Shown: one piece after another, positions 11,096-24,060 of the stretch | Layout of the letters: every line of letters starts with the position of its first letter | Position numbering within the stretch: position 1 is the first letter of the stretch | NCBI GenBank assembly: GCA_036362985.1 | Contig: JAYGXS010000008.1 | Location: 12,236,406 to 12,300,405 of the forward strand | Origin: Ligula intestinalis | Lineage: Eukaryota > Platyhelminthes > Cestoda > Diphyllobothriidea > Diphyllobothriidae | Direction: 5' to 3' | Length of the DNA stretch: 64,000 bases | Translations under genes and position numbers: made by a program | Notes under the pieces: generated by a model | What the model was told of the DNA's origin: nothing | The model's input: the letters and a program-made list of their open reading frames with translations, nothing else | Database searches by the model: none

Positions 11096-13239
11096 ATGTG
11101 AACAGACAATTTACAATAATAATACTACTTTCAATTTTTCAGTTGAATTCATTTTTATATCCATTCACGTTTGTTTTTTATAAAACCCTCCCACGCATAG
11201 CCTCATGCAAAGGTCTCCGCGGTCTACCCTACTTGGCTATCTGCGTACCGTGATTACCTCGCTAGTGATCTTATCAGCCAGACCCGACGGCCCAAACATT
11301 CACCCTTGGTTCGACCCAAAGCCGACTGTCGACAATTTGGACGGATGCCTCTGTTTTGCCAGTTTCGTTGGCAGACTCTTTAATCAGCAAGGAAGAATCA
11401 AGACGTGGATTCCACATGGTGATGATCCTGGGAACCTTTACATTGCCCCCCATTGAAACCCACTTTTTTCTCCTAAATCCCACGCATTACCCCTACAAGA
11501 GCGACAGTTTTTCTCCTAAAAATCCCTGAGGAGGTTTTTCACTGTTTGCTTCTATTTTCATCCTATAACACAGAACAACTGACCTCACCAACAATCTGAG
11601 AAATAAATTTTCTGCTACCACTGCACATGTGTATGAAAATGGCACTCAAAGGAATTTGCCCTACATATCCCTCAATATACTGGTACTGGTACTGACCTTT
11701 CGTCGTGTGTCGTTAGGTCTACCCACCTTCGGAAACTGAATTTTTCGGCTCATGGTGCTGGTTAAATGCTGTTCATTTTTTTGCGCTCACTCTTTAAATA
11801 CCGGTCGAGCCATTCTGTGGGTGGTCCGCATATCACTGTCACTTGTGTCCTTGCAGATTTCCTCCTCTGTGGACGTCCTCGAGGTTGCCGCCTTGCCAAC
11901 TCCCGCGCGTTATCAAACAGTTAAGAGTTGCCTTTTTTTACTTCTGTGTGAAATGACTTAAGAAAACCACATTGCAGTAAACTGCAATATTAAAGATGAG
12001 CAATAGCTATCTCAATAAAGCGAATTTTCCCAGTAATCTCAATTTAAAACCCAAGTTGGAGATATTTACGGTAACAATAATGTACGTCAGTTTTCTGTTT
12101 TACGAACAGTCCCCAATTATGGCACCTCGTATATGCATCTTTTCTTTGAAATATCATGAAGAACACAATAAGTAAATAACCTGAAGTACGATATATTTGA
12201 AAGGAGTAAGTTTGCAAGCCGTAAACTTCAAGTATGTGCGTTCCTTTCCGCTGAGTGATTTCTGTCTTCAGTTTAGTTCACTGCGCTTCGTGCTTTAAAG
12301 GATGCACTGATTTCGTACATTCTTTTAGACTTGTGAATCCCGAAATACAATTTTGAAAAATTGGTGACTTAAAAAAGGAATTTCTTCATTTTCTTAATTG
12401 TTTTTAGAGGGAAGCTTAAGTGAAAACTGAAATCGGATCTGCCCTCTTTTCGATTTCCAACAGTGTCGTTCTTGTGCACTATTCAAGAACACTCCGGATG
12501 CCCCAAGCATTCCCTTTTCAGAAGGAAGCCTAAATATACAATTGTGTTTTACCTGATCTGAGTTTTATTAATAAAGTGACTGATACCCATTGTCTTTAGA
12601 AAATATGTAATTTCATGGATTGTTGATCGTTGGCTTATATTGAAAATTCGACACAACCACAGGCCCTGCAGCAGTCCCAGTCGGTCACGGCTTATTGATT
12701 AACGTAAACAATTAGCGTGCGCTGCAACGTTAGCTCACGCAGTGGTAGATTGAATATGCGATAATTCTCGCAAGGGGTTCTGGTGCACAAACCGACGAGT
12801 GACTGGCCGCTAAGCCACAGACTGGCAGTTTCTCGGTATATTCCTGAGTGCACAGGCACCAGCATAAATAAGGCAAGACTGGGTAGATGAATAAATGCCC
12901 GGTGTTCGCAGGCTTTTAATAAAATGCTGTTTTTCCTAACGGGATTTTCATTTTTTTCACGCGTTGGTCAGGTCATTGAAAACCAAATCGCTATCGTCAG
13001 TAAGAACTCAATAATGTGGCTGTTTTTTTAAACGAATAGCGTGTTAGCCTAATAGCGTGTACATATGTTCGTCAACTTTTTCTTTGAACTAATATAACCA
13101 AGAAAGAGTGATACATGTACAGCAAGAAAAATAATGCTCCATTCTGTATCACGAGCAACCAAAGAGGCAATAAGATTTTCAGCAAGAAGATAATATGGTT
13201 CGTCCTATTCGTTCAAATCAAAAGTGCGTGATACGATTG
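11096..13239. other. no recognisable feature
   Basis: No coding or repeat signal that I can support. About 11190-11460 and 12655-12900 are less AT-rich and may be old element remnants. A polyadenylation-type AATAAA occurs but has no gene context. Confidence 0.5.
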
Positions 13240-13540
13240 CTTGAACAAGAGGTTTCTTTGCCTGACGTTTCGTATTATGTGAAGAACGCTTCATCAGAAT
13301 TCACCGTAGAATGGGACAATTCACGCAGAGATAAGAGTGGTATATGTGCAAATTATGCAGTATTTATAATTTGTAGTGGCCACGTGACCGCCTGCTCACT
13401 ATAATTAGCAGTCTGTTTCGGCTACTGTTTTCTGCTAATGCCTCTGATGATAAATGTGCGACGGATGTCGAAACTTCAGGTGAATTAATGCATTGTCTCA
13501 GCAATCAAGTCATCTTCTTCTCAATTGTCAGCTCCGCTGA
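13240..13540. mobile_element. head-to-head pair of PLE-type ends
   Basis: On the minus strand, CTGATGA (13291-13297) leads through a hairpin to GAAACGTCAG (ending at 13262). On the plus strand, CTGATGA (13444-13450) leads through AAATGTGCGACGGATGTC to GAAACTTCAGGTGAATTAATG and the TTGTCTCAGCAATCAAGTC tail. The two motifs face outwards and belong to different subfamilies, judged by stem sequence. No PLE coding sequence is recognisable between them. Two adjacent degraded termini, or an inverted solo terminal repeat. Confidence 0.55.
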
Positions 13541-15380
13541 ACACTGTACGGAGCCGTAATGAGTACGATGATGGCTCCACAGTCCGCTCTTGAGTCAGTG
13601 ATGACATCTTATACTTCCGAACTGCTTACTGGAACTCGCATATTTTCTTATATCAGCATGCACATCCCCTACAAGGCGCTTCTCAACCCAGCATTTCAAA
13701 AGGAATCAAAAACCCAACCATATTATTTGACAGCCGAATAGCCAATGTTAGCATACTTTGCATTTGAATCACGAAGCAGTGCTTTTTAACAGTTTGACAG
13801 TCGATAAAGCACTCTGTTAAAAATTATGTGAATGTAAAATCACTGAAATAGGGCATTGTATTTTAAATGTAATCAATTATGTCAAATTATCAAAGATTCC
13901 CCACACCAATGGGAAAGTTGAACTCTTAAATACAGACACTTAGCATGTTTAAGCTGCTGTTGTGTAAAAAAGAGTAAATTTACACATCAGTCCTATCTAT
14001 TACTCATTAAGATTTTCTGAACAACAAGCGGCCTTCTCAGGGACTATATTATTGCAACTCAAACCAACATTCGTTGAAGTCATAATTTCTTCGCTCTAGG
14101 CAAAGTTACTGTGTTTCTAAAATCCCCTGGGACTGGTTCAACACAATTCCTCATTATTTTAAGAACAAATCCAGATTTCCGCTGATTCGTAGCGTCTCCA
14201 CCATAGAGTGCGCGCGAAGATGATCATACAGTGATGAGGTGAATGTCATTCCTAAAAGTTCTCAACAATGACGAACTTAACAGGCTGCTTTAGGTTTCAT
14301 AAAAGTATTTTGGACGGCTCAATTTGCGAAGCGTTAGCGATTCGATCGTTGGTAACTTTGAAGTCCACCGTGCGTGTCGGTCGCAGGAACCATGGCCTCT
14401 GCTTGCATTATGTTACGGTGCTAGATGACTTACGCGGTATCTACCGTACCCACTCCTGCTTCACGCACCATATGCATGCAGGGCAAAACAACGGCAGCAG
14501 CGGCCCATAAAGCTGAACAGCGCATATACGTGGGTTACACACGCGACCTGGTTCCCGATGAGCGGCCGATGTCGCAGGGGAACAACTGGCGGTCGAGTGG
14601 GATCGCATCTTGGCGGGTTTTGCCGTAGGAGACGCATCAATAAAGCAACACCGAGCCACGTCTTTTAGTATGCAATAGTTGAATAAATTATACTGCCACC
14701 TTTTAAGACAAATATAAAAAGCCAAATTTGCCAATAACGGTGATGCGTTTTTGAAGCACCATACATGTTTTTATTGGCCTATAGTAGTGTTGCAATTATT
14801 CTATATTTCTGTAAACATCACGCTAATGAAGCTCTTATAGGCAGTGGCGTTACCTCATTACCATTACTGGCAGCAAAAGAGACCACAGAGCTAGTGGGTC
14901 ATTTCATAGTGCTTTATGCACACGTTAGTTTTGCAAGAATAGCCCTGAAGCTACCAACTGCCAATCAATATAGTAGTAGGAGTTGCCATGCGTGATAACA
15001 AAGCATGCAATCTGGAGCTCCACTGTTTTGTACCATTCAGTATTTTGCCATTTTTAGGAATGGTTTGTTGAGTTTGATAGATTTTAACCCAACTTTACAC
15101 AATGAATTTCAGATTCGGCCTATTAAATTTGCTATTGAAGTTCAGTTATTACATCATCCTTCTCGTTTTCCAGAACACATTTGTCTTTAGGCCGCCACAA
15201 TCTTTGTGGCAAACGGGGATATCAACGAAGACTAGCTGGTTGGTTCCTTCCTACTCTATCGAAAATTGTATGTCCAGAAAGACACTGTTGAGAAGTTCTT
15301 TCAGTGTGAGCATCTAATTCTGTCAGACTTCAATAGGGAGCACCAAGCCAGCAACAAACCCAGTGCGCGCGGACGCTCAA
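13541..15380. other. no recognisable gene
   Basis: AT-rich spacer with a less AT-rich patch at about 14340-14640 whose frames carry no recognised motif. GGAACTCGCATATTTTCTTATA near 13630 resembles the sequence that follows other PLE tails, so the PLE-derived piece may reach about 13660. Confidence 0.45.
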
Positions 15381-15384
15381 TCAG

Positions 15385-16330
15385 CGTGTTGAGATGCACT
15401 ACAGTAAACCAAAAGACAACATTGCCAAAATGCAACATCTTTGACAAGTGTTCAGAGAGCTTTGCTAGTCTCACTGCTTTATCCACCGGTGCATACGCAA
15501 ACCAGATGGGAAAAAAGTCCTACAGATGATGAGCGATCCCTTACGTCAAACAATAATTCGGAGGCCGTCGGCCGCCTTCTTGCACCACTTGGCGCTGGAG
15601 TCGCACACAGACCAGGTAAGACGTCAAATAATGAAAATTAAAGACTCAGTGCCTCGACAAGAAATATTTCGAGTCGTCTATCGCATATTTTGCAATTGCG
15701 GACCAAGCAACTACAATTCAAAGAAACTTGACAAAATCTGAAGACGCGTGTTGTTAAACTCGCGGCAGCAGTGCGAAGGAAGGACGCCAATTATCAAGTC
15801 CTGGCTCATTTTGCTATACCTTGCCGCATATTAAAATTGAGTGATGTTGAAATTCTTCCGAGTGGTAACAATCGTGTGAACTACGAGTTATTTTGATCAG
15901 ATGTATGGGCTCCTGTCTATAAACAAGTGCAATTACCTGTCTAACCCATACTCCGTGCTAAGGCGCAGTTTTTCCAAAGCCATTTGCCTTTCGGGAAGTG
16001 CACAAGGAGCCAAAAGGCCAAGTAATCATCACGCCAAAATTGGAGTGTGGATGATAAGAGTTCAGTAGATCACATCCGCATGTCAGTGATCAAGCAATTA
16101 GCGCACGAGCGGAAAATGTTTCTCGGTGATGGGAAGCCGTTAATTGCCAATGGTATTCAATTGCATGGTGACTGTATCCTGCAAATGCTGCGAATCCCGT
16201 TTCAGCTATTTTCGCTGAGGATGCATCCGCGATGGATCCTATAGCGGCAGACAAATAAAGATCTTGCCCCAGGGATCGCATCGGCTAGTTCACAGTTACT
16301 TATTGGGACTCGCATTGTCGCCTATATTGA
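15385..16330 (+). pseudogene. Penelope-like element 1: RT tail plus GIY-YIG endonuclease, broken
   Basis: Translation across frames gives the PLE order. First DNIAKMQHL, the degraded counterpart of the pre-NGYP helix (near 15425). Then HRCIRKPDG, SEAVGRLLAPLGAGVAHRP (15560-15615), VRRQIMKIKDSVPRQE (15620-15665) and VVYRIFCNCG with SNY (15675-15715), which is the Cys-rich linker and start of GIY-YIG. Next AAAVRRKDANYQVLAH (15765-15810), LSDVEILPSGNNRVNYELF (15840-15893), and a worn KQVQLPV. At least two frameshifts and several stops inactivate it. The element ends with the PLE tail at 16200-16330: CTGAGGA at 16215, ACAAATAAAG, CAGGGATCGCATC, GGGACTCGCATTGTCGCCTA. The RT palm and fingers are missing. 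Confidence 0.8.
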
Positions 16331-17165
16331 CAAGGTTTACTGATCCCAACAATTGTCTTGGCGGCTTTACCACTGCAACCCGCTTTTTCATAGGCAAGAT
16401 AACGAATTTAGGTAATTTTTGGATTAAAGCCAACAGGAAGGCAACAAAAACTCGAGCGTGGAATGCAACTAGCGACAGGAGAAGATAGAGGAGAATCCGG
16501 TCAGGAAACACATGGCCAGTGGGGAACACTACATCAGCGCCGCACCCACGAGGTTGATATCACCTGACATGGCAGCAACAACTGATTACTTCGTCGGTCG
16601 ACGAGGGGCAGGCTAGCCACTAGGCTGACTTGTGACAGCCACAAAGCGGGCAGAGGTCCCACGAGCCAACCAGCGATCGAACTCACTGTCAGTCAGCAGC
16701 GAACAGGCAGGTCAAAGTTCGTGTGTTGAGCGCGGAGATAATAACATGCATACATCAAGGCTGGAACAGACCCGGTTAACAGGAACAACCACCACCTTAC
16801 TCTGACAATGTAAACAAGCGAGCGTCCGAAAGGTCAGTCCTAAAATAAAGCAGGCCATGTTCTCGTTGTATCCTCTTCCTCATATTTCGAGGATGGTGAA
16901 AGCGATAAGATATCTGGACCTCAAATTGTCACGCATATTTAAATTTTTACAGATTTCAGTGCATAACATCAATTGCTGACAAGGCGGCTGGTGGCGGGGT
17001 TCGAGCATGAGCCCTTGAGCAAAAGGGGTTCTGGGAGCGATCGATGAACGCAAGCTAAATATAAAGGGTCAGAATTTACTCCAACTAATGATCTAACGTG
17101 ATACGCTTCCTCAAAAAAATCACACAGGGAAAAAAGGAAGGATGCAATTAACACAAATCATAGTA
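16331..17165. other. GC-richer unassigned patch
   Basis: About 16490-16860 is clearly richer in GC than its surroundings and contains CCTAAAATAAAGCAGGCC near 16843, resembling a polyadenylation region. It may be part of an LTR element or another retroelement 3' end, but no TG...CA repeat pair or coding motif was found. The rest is spacer. Confidence 0.35.
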
Positions 17166-17692
17166 CAGTAGTCGCCGGCTATTCAGCCCACTTCGGGCCC
17201 AGACCGAATTTGGCTTACTTAGCGGCAGATGCAAGAACCGGAGAGTCCTAGTTCTTGATTAGCAAACGCAGGATAGGCACTATACATTACATGCGTACTA
17301 TATTATGTGAAGAGCTTGGTTATGTACAAGAAAAGAATGATGTTTCTCGATATTTTACGTAGTAACAAAAGCAGAAAAATGATTTTCGACATGTTTAAAA
17401 AACGGTCTTTTGTCAGTTGTTTTGGAGGAAACTTCACTCGCAAGTGTTTGTTAATATCCTTATCCAGGCACCAGAAATCGTCGAATTTTGTAAAACCTGA
17501 TGCCTGTAGACCACGTTGCGCACTTACAGCGATGAGAATCCTACTCTATTCTGTTGGCAAACTGTGCTTTGAAGCCGGCGACTGGGATTATAAGCCGGCA
17601 GACTTTGCTATGTAAAATTCCGTCCCAAGCTGATTTGGGCTAAATACTCGGCTGCGCCTTTTGACCGTGGGCTTAATAACAGGCGACTACTG
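17166..17692. mobile_element. candidate pogo/Tigger-like MITE
   Basis: The outer 26 bases are inverted copies with four mismatches: CAGTAGTCGCC + GGCTATTCAGCCCA on the left, and GGCGACTACTG at 17682-17692 closing the right. The left end is preceded by TA and the right end is followed by CA, a possible decayed TA target duplication. TIRs of the form CAGT..TC.CC..TATYC next to TA are characteristic of the Tc1/mariner superfamily, pogo/Tigger group. The 527-bp interior has an open frame of about 100 codons without any transposase motif that I recognise. Non-autonomous or deleted copy. Confidence 0.6.
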
Positions 17693-20600
17693 CATTAATT
17701 AGAAGGCAGGCATCCCAAGAAATGTCATTTCAAGGAGAGACGCCAGGCGAAGACATACTACTCTTACGAAGAAACCTGCCGAGTCGGGCTCAGTTATCTG
17801 TTTGGTTTCTTTGTCCAAAACGGTTATCCCAGAGACTTTATATACCAATGCGTGAAACAACAACGATCCATCAAAATGAAACAAGATGCTTATACCTAGG
17901 CCCCTGAGACAAACACATGGCGAATCCTTCTTTCTATAAGACATAGGCTTGAACGTTTTGAAAGGCACTTGCGGAACTTCCAAATTAAAGTGGCGCAAAA
18001 ACCGACGGCTATTTTACCCGCTAAGTTTGCACACGCTAAGGATAGGGGTGGATATTAAGATAAGAAAGAAGATTTCACGCGAAGCTTGTGATACCATTTA
18101 TTGTGGCTAAACAGGAAGATCCGTTTCCACACGCATCCAGTGAAGAGACCTGACCATTTGTCTGAAGTGACTGTACATTGCCTTGCTTTGCACGGGACAA
18201 AACGCACATCATTGGAGGCCGAGCACTTTTTGAGGCAATGCACACCAGTAATTCAGAGATAGATCAGTTAATCAGCACGAACTAACCTGTACTGCAATCG
18301 CTAATTAGTGCCCATACCGTATGAATGATTTTCCGCCCCAAACTGACGTAAATTGCAGACGACTTTATAAATTTACCAGCCCTTTTGAAATGTTGCCTGA
18401 TCCTTACACGCCTTTTTCAGGTCTGAAGATGACCTTATGTCTCAAAAAACAGCTTTTTATTAAGAAAACCATGGTTTTGATTCTATTCAGGCATGCAATA
18501 TTAAGGGCAATTTTAGGTATATAGGTATAGGTATATAACTTCTGAGTAGCGCAGCGTCGGAGTACTCAAAAGGCTGTTTTAAAGTCAACAAAGTGACTTT
18601 CTGTTCGTTCATGTTTTCCAAAAGAGGTCGTGGTTTTCCGTTTTTCTACTTTATTGTTCTTTGTGAATGAATTGAGTCAGTAAGGGCTTCCTACAATTAA
18701 GCGTATTTCTTTCAACAAACATGTACACAAATTGAAAAACGTTGCTGTGAACCACGCCTTTGAGCTCACTGTGACGGTTTAAAATGTCGGCAAATTGTTT
18801 CAAGGTTTGAATACAAACCGGATTGACGTAAAATTTGGGGGACTAAAACTATGTCTTCCTTCTCTAAAGCTTCGGTCTAATGGTCGCACCGGTCGGTTAC
18901 CTGATGCAGAACTTTGGTTGCCCGTTTACGCATGACAGAGCACCTACCCACGTGTGCGTGCCTTTCGTTGAGACGATTTCCCCTAATCGTAATGATTTAT
19001 CGCACTATTTCGAAACTAGGTTTATTCGTTTATTAAAGAACGTTTCCCAATCTTGATTCTTCCATTATTTAAAAGTCTGTAAAAAAGAGGCACTTTGAAG
19101 ATAGCATCGTTGAGAATGCAACTATGCTGATAGTTTATGTAACCAATCTCCAGTTTCTGCCTATTATCCTAGCTGCTGGCATTTCAATTTCTGACAATCC
19201 TTTCTGCCTTATCCACTATATTCATTGGAACGTTAAAAAAATCACAGTTAAACAGCAAGCATGTTTCGCGCGGTATGGTTCAGAAAAACGTGATTGTGGA
19301 TGAAATGATGGCTGATGTTAGCAAGTTTATACCTTTTTCACCTTATTTATGAAGGATAAAATGAGAAAACGCCGTAATTTATAAATATCTGATTACTCTT
19401 ATTGTTTTTGACGGGAAAACAGTTTACGACTGGCCATATCAGGCAGTCCTTTCGTGTTTTTACCTCTTTTAGTTTGCGTAATCCTGCCTCCATTCTCCGC
19501 CACCTTTGTAAGCCAAAGTATTCTTGTTTTGATCCTGAAAGCAAAGCTCACTCTTATGGATTAAATTTGCCTAGATTACAAAAGGTTGCAATTGTGGGCT
19601 CGTGGACTGTATGCGAGAGTCAAGGAATTGCTTTCGGTTGGCAAGTTTAGACCAGACCTAGCTGTTGGACGCTATCCAGCAGAAGTTGATGCATTAAACC
19701 CTGCCGCATTTATCAGCGTTTCATAAAGCACCGCGTTTTATTGGCCTGGAAAAATATAATTTTCAAGAGTTTGCCAAAGAATTGCTTGACACGCCTGACT
19801 GAAAAGACTCAGGAAACACTTCAGTCTGGAGTATGGCGTGTCCACTTAACTTAATTTAATCTACAGTTCGGCAGTTTGTTCAGGTGTGTTTTTTCACGTG
19901 AAGAGACTGTGGACCCTGCTACCTACTTAAAACGGCTATTAGAAAGTCCTTTTGCAGAGAGCTGTTCTACCAGGCAATAACAATTTCAACTTATGAAGGT
20001 TAAACCTGTCTCGTAATCGGTTTCTTGCCATCGACCTGGACTGTTTTAAAACAAATATTGAAGCAACCATGGCTACCTAATTTTGGGTATTTTATTTTCC
20101 CTCATAATAGGATAAGATTAACAGCGATTTGCTATCATCCGAAGCTTCCTTAGCTGCGAAAAGCATAAGTCGTTTTCAAGGACACTGCATTGGTGGCACT
20201 TCCGCGCACCAGTTAAATAAAAACAAAAACTCTCAGAAGAAATTCAGGAATAGTGGCTGTTGGAGAGCTTAGGCTTCTATTTGAAACAGGCCTCACCCAC
20301 TTTCGTAAAAAATGGTCTTAGAACAGCAGTAAACTTAGCCTGACTTCTTTAGGGAAACGAAAAATAGTGGATGCCTTTCTAAAAACATATTTGCTTATAG
20401 ACAAGCAAGGCGTATGGACATCCAGAAAGTTAAGAAAGCGTTTCCAAAGCCCATGAGTATTTTATTTCTCGAATGCTTGCAAACCATTCACGTTTTCAAT
20501 GCTCCATATTTAGGAAAGTGGAATTATTTGTGCGCTTGAGAGACTTTGGTGACCTGCTAATGGTGCCTGAAGGGTCAAATCTAACCCACACGTTGGGTCG

Positions 20601-23600
20601 TTGCTGTAAACTGAAAGTTGAAAATTCTTTGCTGACGAACGTGGTGAGAAGTTAGATACAGTTAATATTCAGGAGGTTTATTTACAGTTTTATTTGGGAA
20701 CTATGCAGTGATATTGATTGAAAAATCTATTGTAGCATAGGAAGGGATCAAACTGTACAGAAATGACCTAATGGCATCGAACTATAAATTTCCAATGAAA
20801 TAAATGCGTGTAATATACATGTGATATGGGAAACTATACCAGCGTAAAAGTGACCGTCAAACGGAACGTACAGAAATCAACAACACTAGCTGTAACAGTG
20901 CATGAGCTGGGTCGCGGGAAGCAATGTCTGAAGAACAGGATTAAAAGGGGAAAAGTATCAATTTTTACAACAATAAGGGGTTGGACCTATTTTATATGTC
21001 AAAGGCTGCATTCGCTGACAGGATATCGTGACGTGAACACGACAGTTATCTTCATCACTTTCTTTTTGCTACATTGGAAGTTGTCTGCTATTTTACTTAT
21101 GGGAAGCATTCTTTTCTAATCCACCGCTGTGCTCTGACAGTTGGAAATAATTTCAGTATTCTGGTGTATAATAGATCTATGTAATTAAACTCCACAAACA
21201 CTAATGAAAACAATCGTGATTCAGATATTTGCGTAGATAACGAAGAAATCTTACTGAGGAACGGAGCAATTAGCATATCGATCCTGTTCTCAACAATTCT
21301 TCTTCCTTATCTAGTTGATGCATTCATGTGGTTTTGTAGAAGCCATTATAAACATATTAGAATAACGGTAGGAACCAACGTCTACGACTAACATATCATT
21401 CGGCGCTATAACCTGTCAATCACGTTCCTAAGGTAATTTTCCATCATGAAACGGTCAGATCTTCAAAATAAGCAATTTTTTGAACAACAATCCACAAAAT
21501 ATGCAAGAACTTAGTTAAATTAGTAAGTTCATAGCCAAAGCTGCTCAGCGGCAGCATATGTGACACCTTTTACCACAATCTAGAAACTAATATATTATCT
21601 AGAATGAGAATTATCTCTTTATCATGAGTTTAATTAATATGCATTTTAAATCATCTGCTAAACCTAATGCTCTACTTAACCATTTAAAATAACATCATAC
21701 ATAATTATCGAAGCCTTGGAAGGTTCTGCAGGACATAAGGTTTCAAGGATGGTAACCCTCAAAAGTAATATACTAATCAAACGGTTAAGGGGTCAAATTA
21801 GTTACTGTACTACCCGCGGTCACTTTTATTACCTGACCAATCAGTTAACTGTTGCGATATATCGACATACGAGCAGGGAATATATCTTTCCGATACAATT
21901 GAACTTCAACCTCTTTGGGTAGGCCAGCATAATAGATAATTCTGAATTCAAAAAAGACCATAATATGTTAATTCATCAGAAACATATCACGAAAAGAAAG
22001 CGATGAACAACAGAATACGGTATTCAAAAAAAATATAAGAGTAAAAACGGCTTATCTGACCAGAAAGCCATCTATCGCAAAGCAAGGCTAGGTTTATTAC
22101 GTTTCAGTTAGACTATTCATTCATCATCTGGTTTGCTTGGCAAAATGACTGCCTTAAATTATTTATTAAATTCACATGTTCTGAGGAGTGTAGTTTTTTG
22201 AGGTTGATAAAGTCAGTTTTAGTTAGATAAAGCTACGAGATTCAGGAATGACTTTGTCAAAAGAAGATGAACTGTCGAAGATACTGCGTCGAGTTGCAAG
22301 TTTGGGGTCAGACGTAATCAGGACAAAGTTCAGAGACTGAAAGCAGAAAGGAAGGGTCAAATTTAATCCTCAAGGCTGGGATGTAAAAGCATAGTTGTTG
22401 GTAGAAATTGCATCTAACTGACTAACGCCCTCAGATCACGTTTGTGGCGTTCACAAAAGGCAAACGTGAGAGCAGAACAGTTAAGAATCGCCTACACAGA
22501 CCGGACACACTGACCTTGTTGTTTCTGATTTTCTGGCGCTCATCAGCTGAGCATACAGGATACGCGTTTGATACCCAGGTGTTGCCAACACCGGGTTTAG
22601 TACAGATGTATGTTCATAGATAGTTAGCCAGAATATCCATTCCAGTCTGTGTTTGCGCTGTCGGTGGTCCTTTCCTGTATAAGGTAATAACGGTTAAGCA
22701 ACTGCGTATGCCAATTCTGACCAAGTCCTCAGATATTATGGAACAGGTATAACAATGGGTTATGAAAGCAGTTTAGATATGCAATCTTGATCAAAATATA
22801 ACCAGGTTGATTATTAGGAAAGAAAAGAAGTATATACTGTGCACAAGCATATTTTCGCACGTATTCGCTGCTTCTCAACGTGTTACAGTCCATAGCAAGA
22901 AACAAATAAAGTGCTGAATAGATTTCTGAAAATTTGATTGACATCTGTAATAGGAGTGCACTCACGCCGATTGCAAAACTGTTGCGTTAAACCCACGGAT
23001 TCCTCCCTATATCCTCTACACATGTGAGTTTTACCACTAATAATTTTATACTTCACGCAGATTTTGCATGGGGTAAACTTAGCGGAAATCAGGAGTTTTT
23101 CTTCGCATGTTAATTTCGCAGGCAAGTGCAACACTGCAGTCAACCGGGGAATTTATTCAAATTAACGCAGTGAGATCTTGGCCGCAGTTAAGCTCCCGTG
23201 CGGATAATTGTCCCTCACACGCAAACAACAGGATACCCGTTTGTCGGTTTGCAATTACTGCAGACTACGTATACGTAAGTCTTGTCTACTTCGCCTTAGG
23301 AACTTACTTACGTGCCATTGCCTGGACGCACTGGATGTTGGTAGGGACTGCATTCATGACATCCTTCTCTCTCTCTCTGCCCTTAATCAAAATATATGGA
23401 GTCTTGTAGACTGCCTGTGTGATACGCTCACGTGCCGGTTAAGAGGCGCCATTGGTCTTCTTATAATAAAGCCTTTAAAGAAGAACAGAAGGTAAGCCAG
23501 GCTGCAACAGTGGGCGTTAGCGAGCGACTTCTCGTCTCCTTTGGCCAACTCGAGATGCAAATGGTTCGGGTTTAAAAGCCCGCATAAAATTCCCAAAAGT

Positions 23601-24060
23601 ATTTATTGAGGACATAAGGTATTCGCCCTTGGGCAACCTACCGATGAAAAATAACTAAAAGTGTTAGTTTACCAGCAGAAACTCTGGCAAGTGTACAGTT
23701 ATCGGTTTATGTGAGCCAGGTGCAAACTCCCACCACTGATATTATTCTGATTATATTTACAGTAGTTTCTCAACAGTTAAGCATGTGGTTTGTGAAATAA
23801 ACACCGTAAAAGAGAGGACTTTCTAATGACCCTATGCCAGGAGGCATACCGTCGGACGTCCGCGTGCAGAAAAACCTTCTTCAGGTCAGAGGCATATTTT
23901 CGTAGATGCTCTGTGCCCGCTATCTTAAAAAAGTTCGCAAAATCGAGGGCCCACTCTTGGCAGATGACTGTCCCGCAGGCCTAAATGAGATCACCACGTA
24001 ATTTTCTGTACTCAGCAGAAAACAAACACATTTCCGCAAGTCTAACTTCTGAAAGTTAAT
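17693..24060. other. no recognisable feature
   Basis: Long AT-rich spacer. Frames of 60-100 codons occur (e.g. 20826-21119 plus, 23107-23409 plus, 22729-22965 minus), but none shows a motif, composition or repetition supporting a gene. 23120-23540 is somewhat less AT-rich and may be old element DNA. No RNA gene noted. Confidence 0.5.

Noticed and set aside
16490..16860. LTR of a retrovirus-like element
   Set aside because: An AATAAA-type site and GC-rich composition are present, but no paired repeat, primer-binding site, polypurine tract or gag/pol motif was found.
20826..21119. 97-codon open frame with a hydrophobic C-terminal segment
   Set aside because: Length is expected by chance in 64 kb of six-frame sequence; no motif, no repetition, no splice or expression context.
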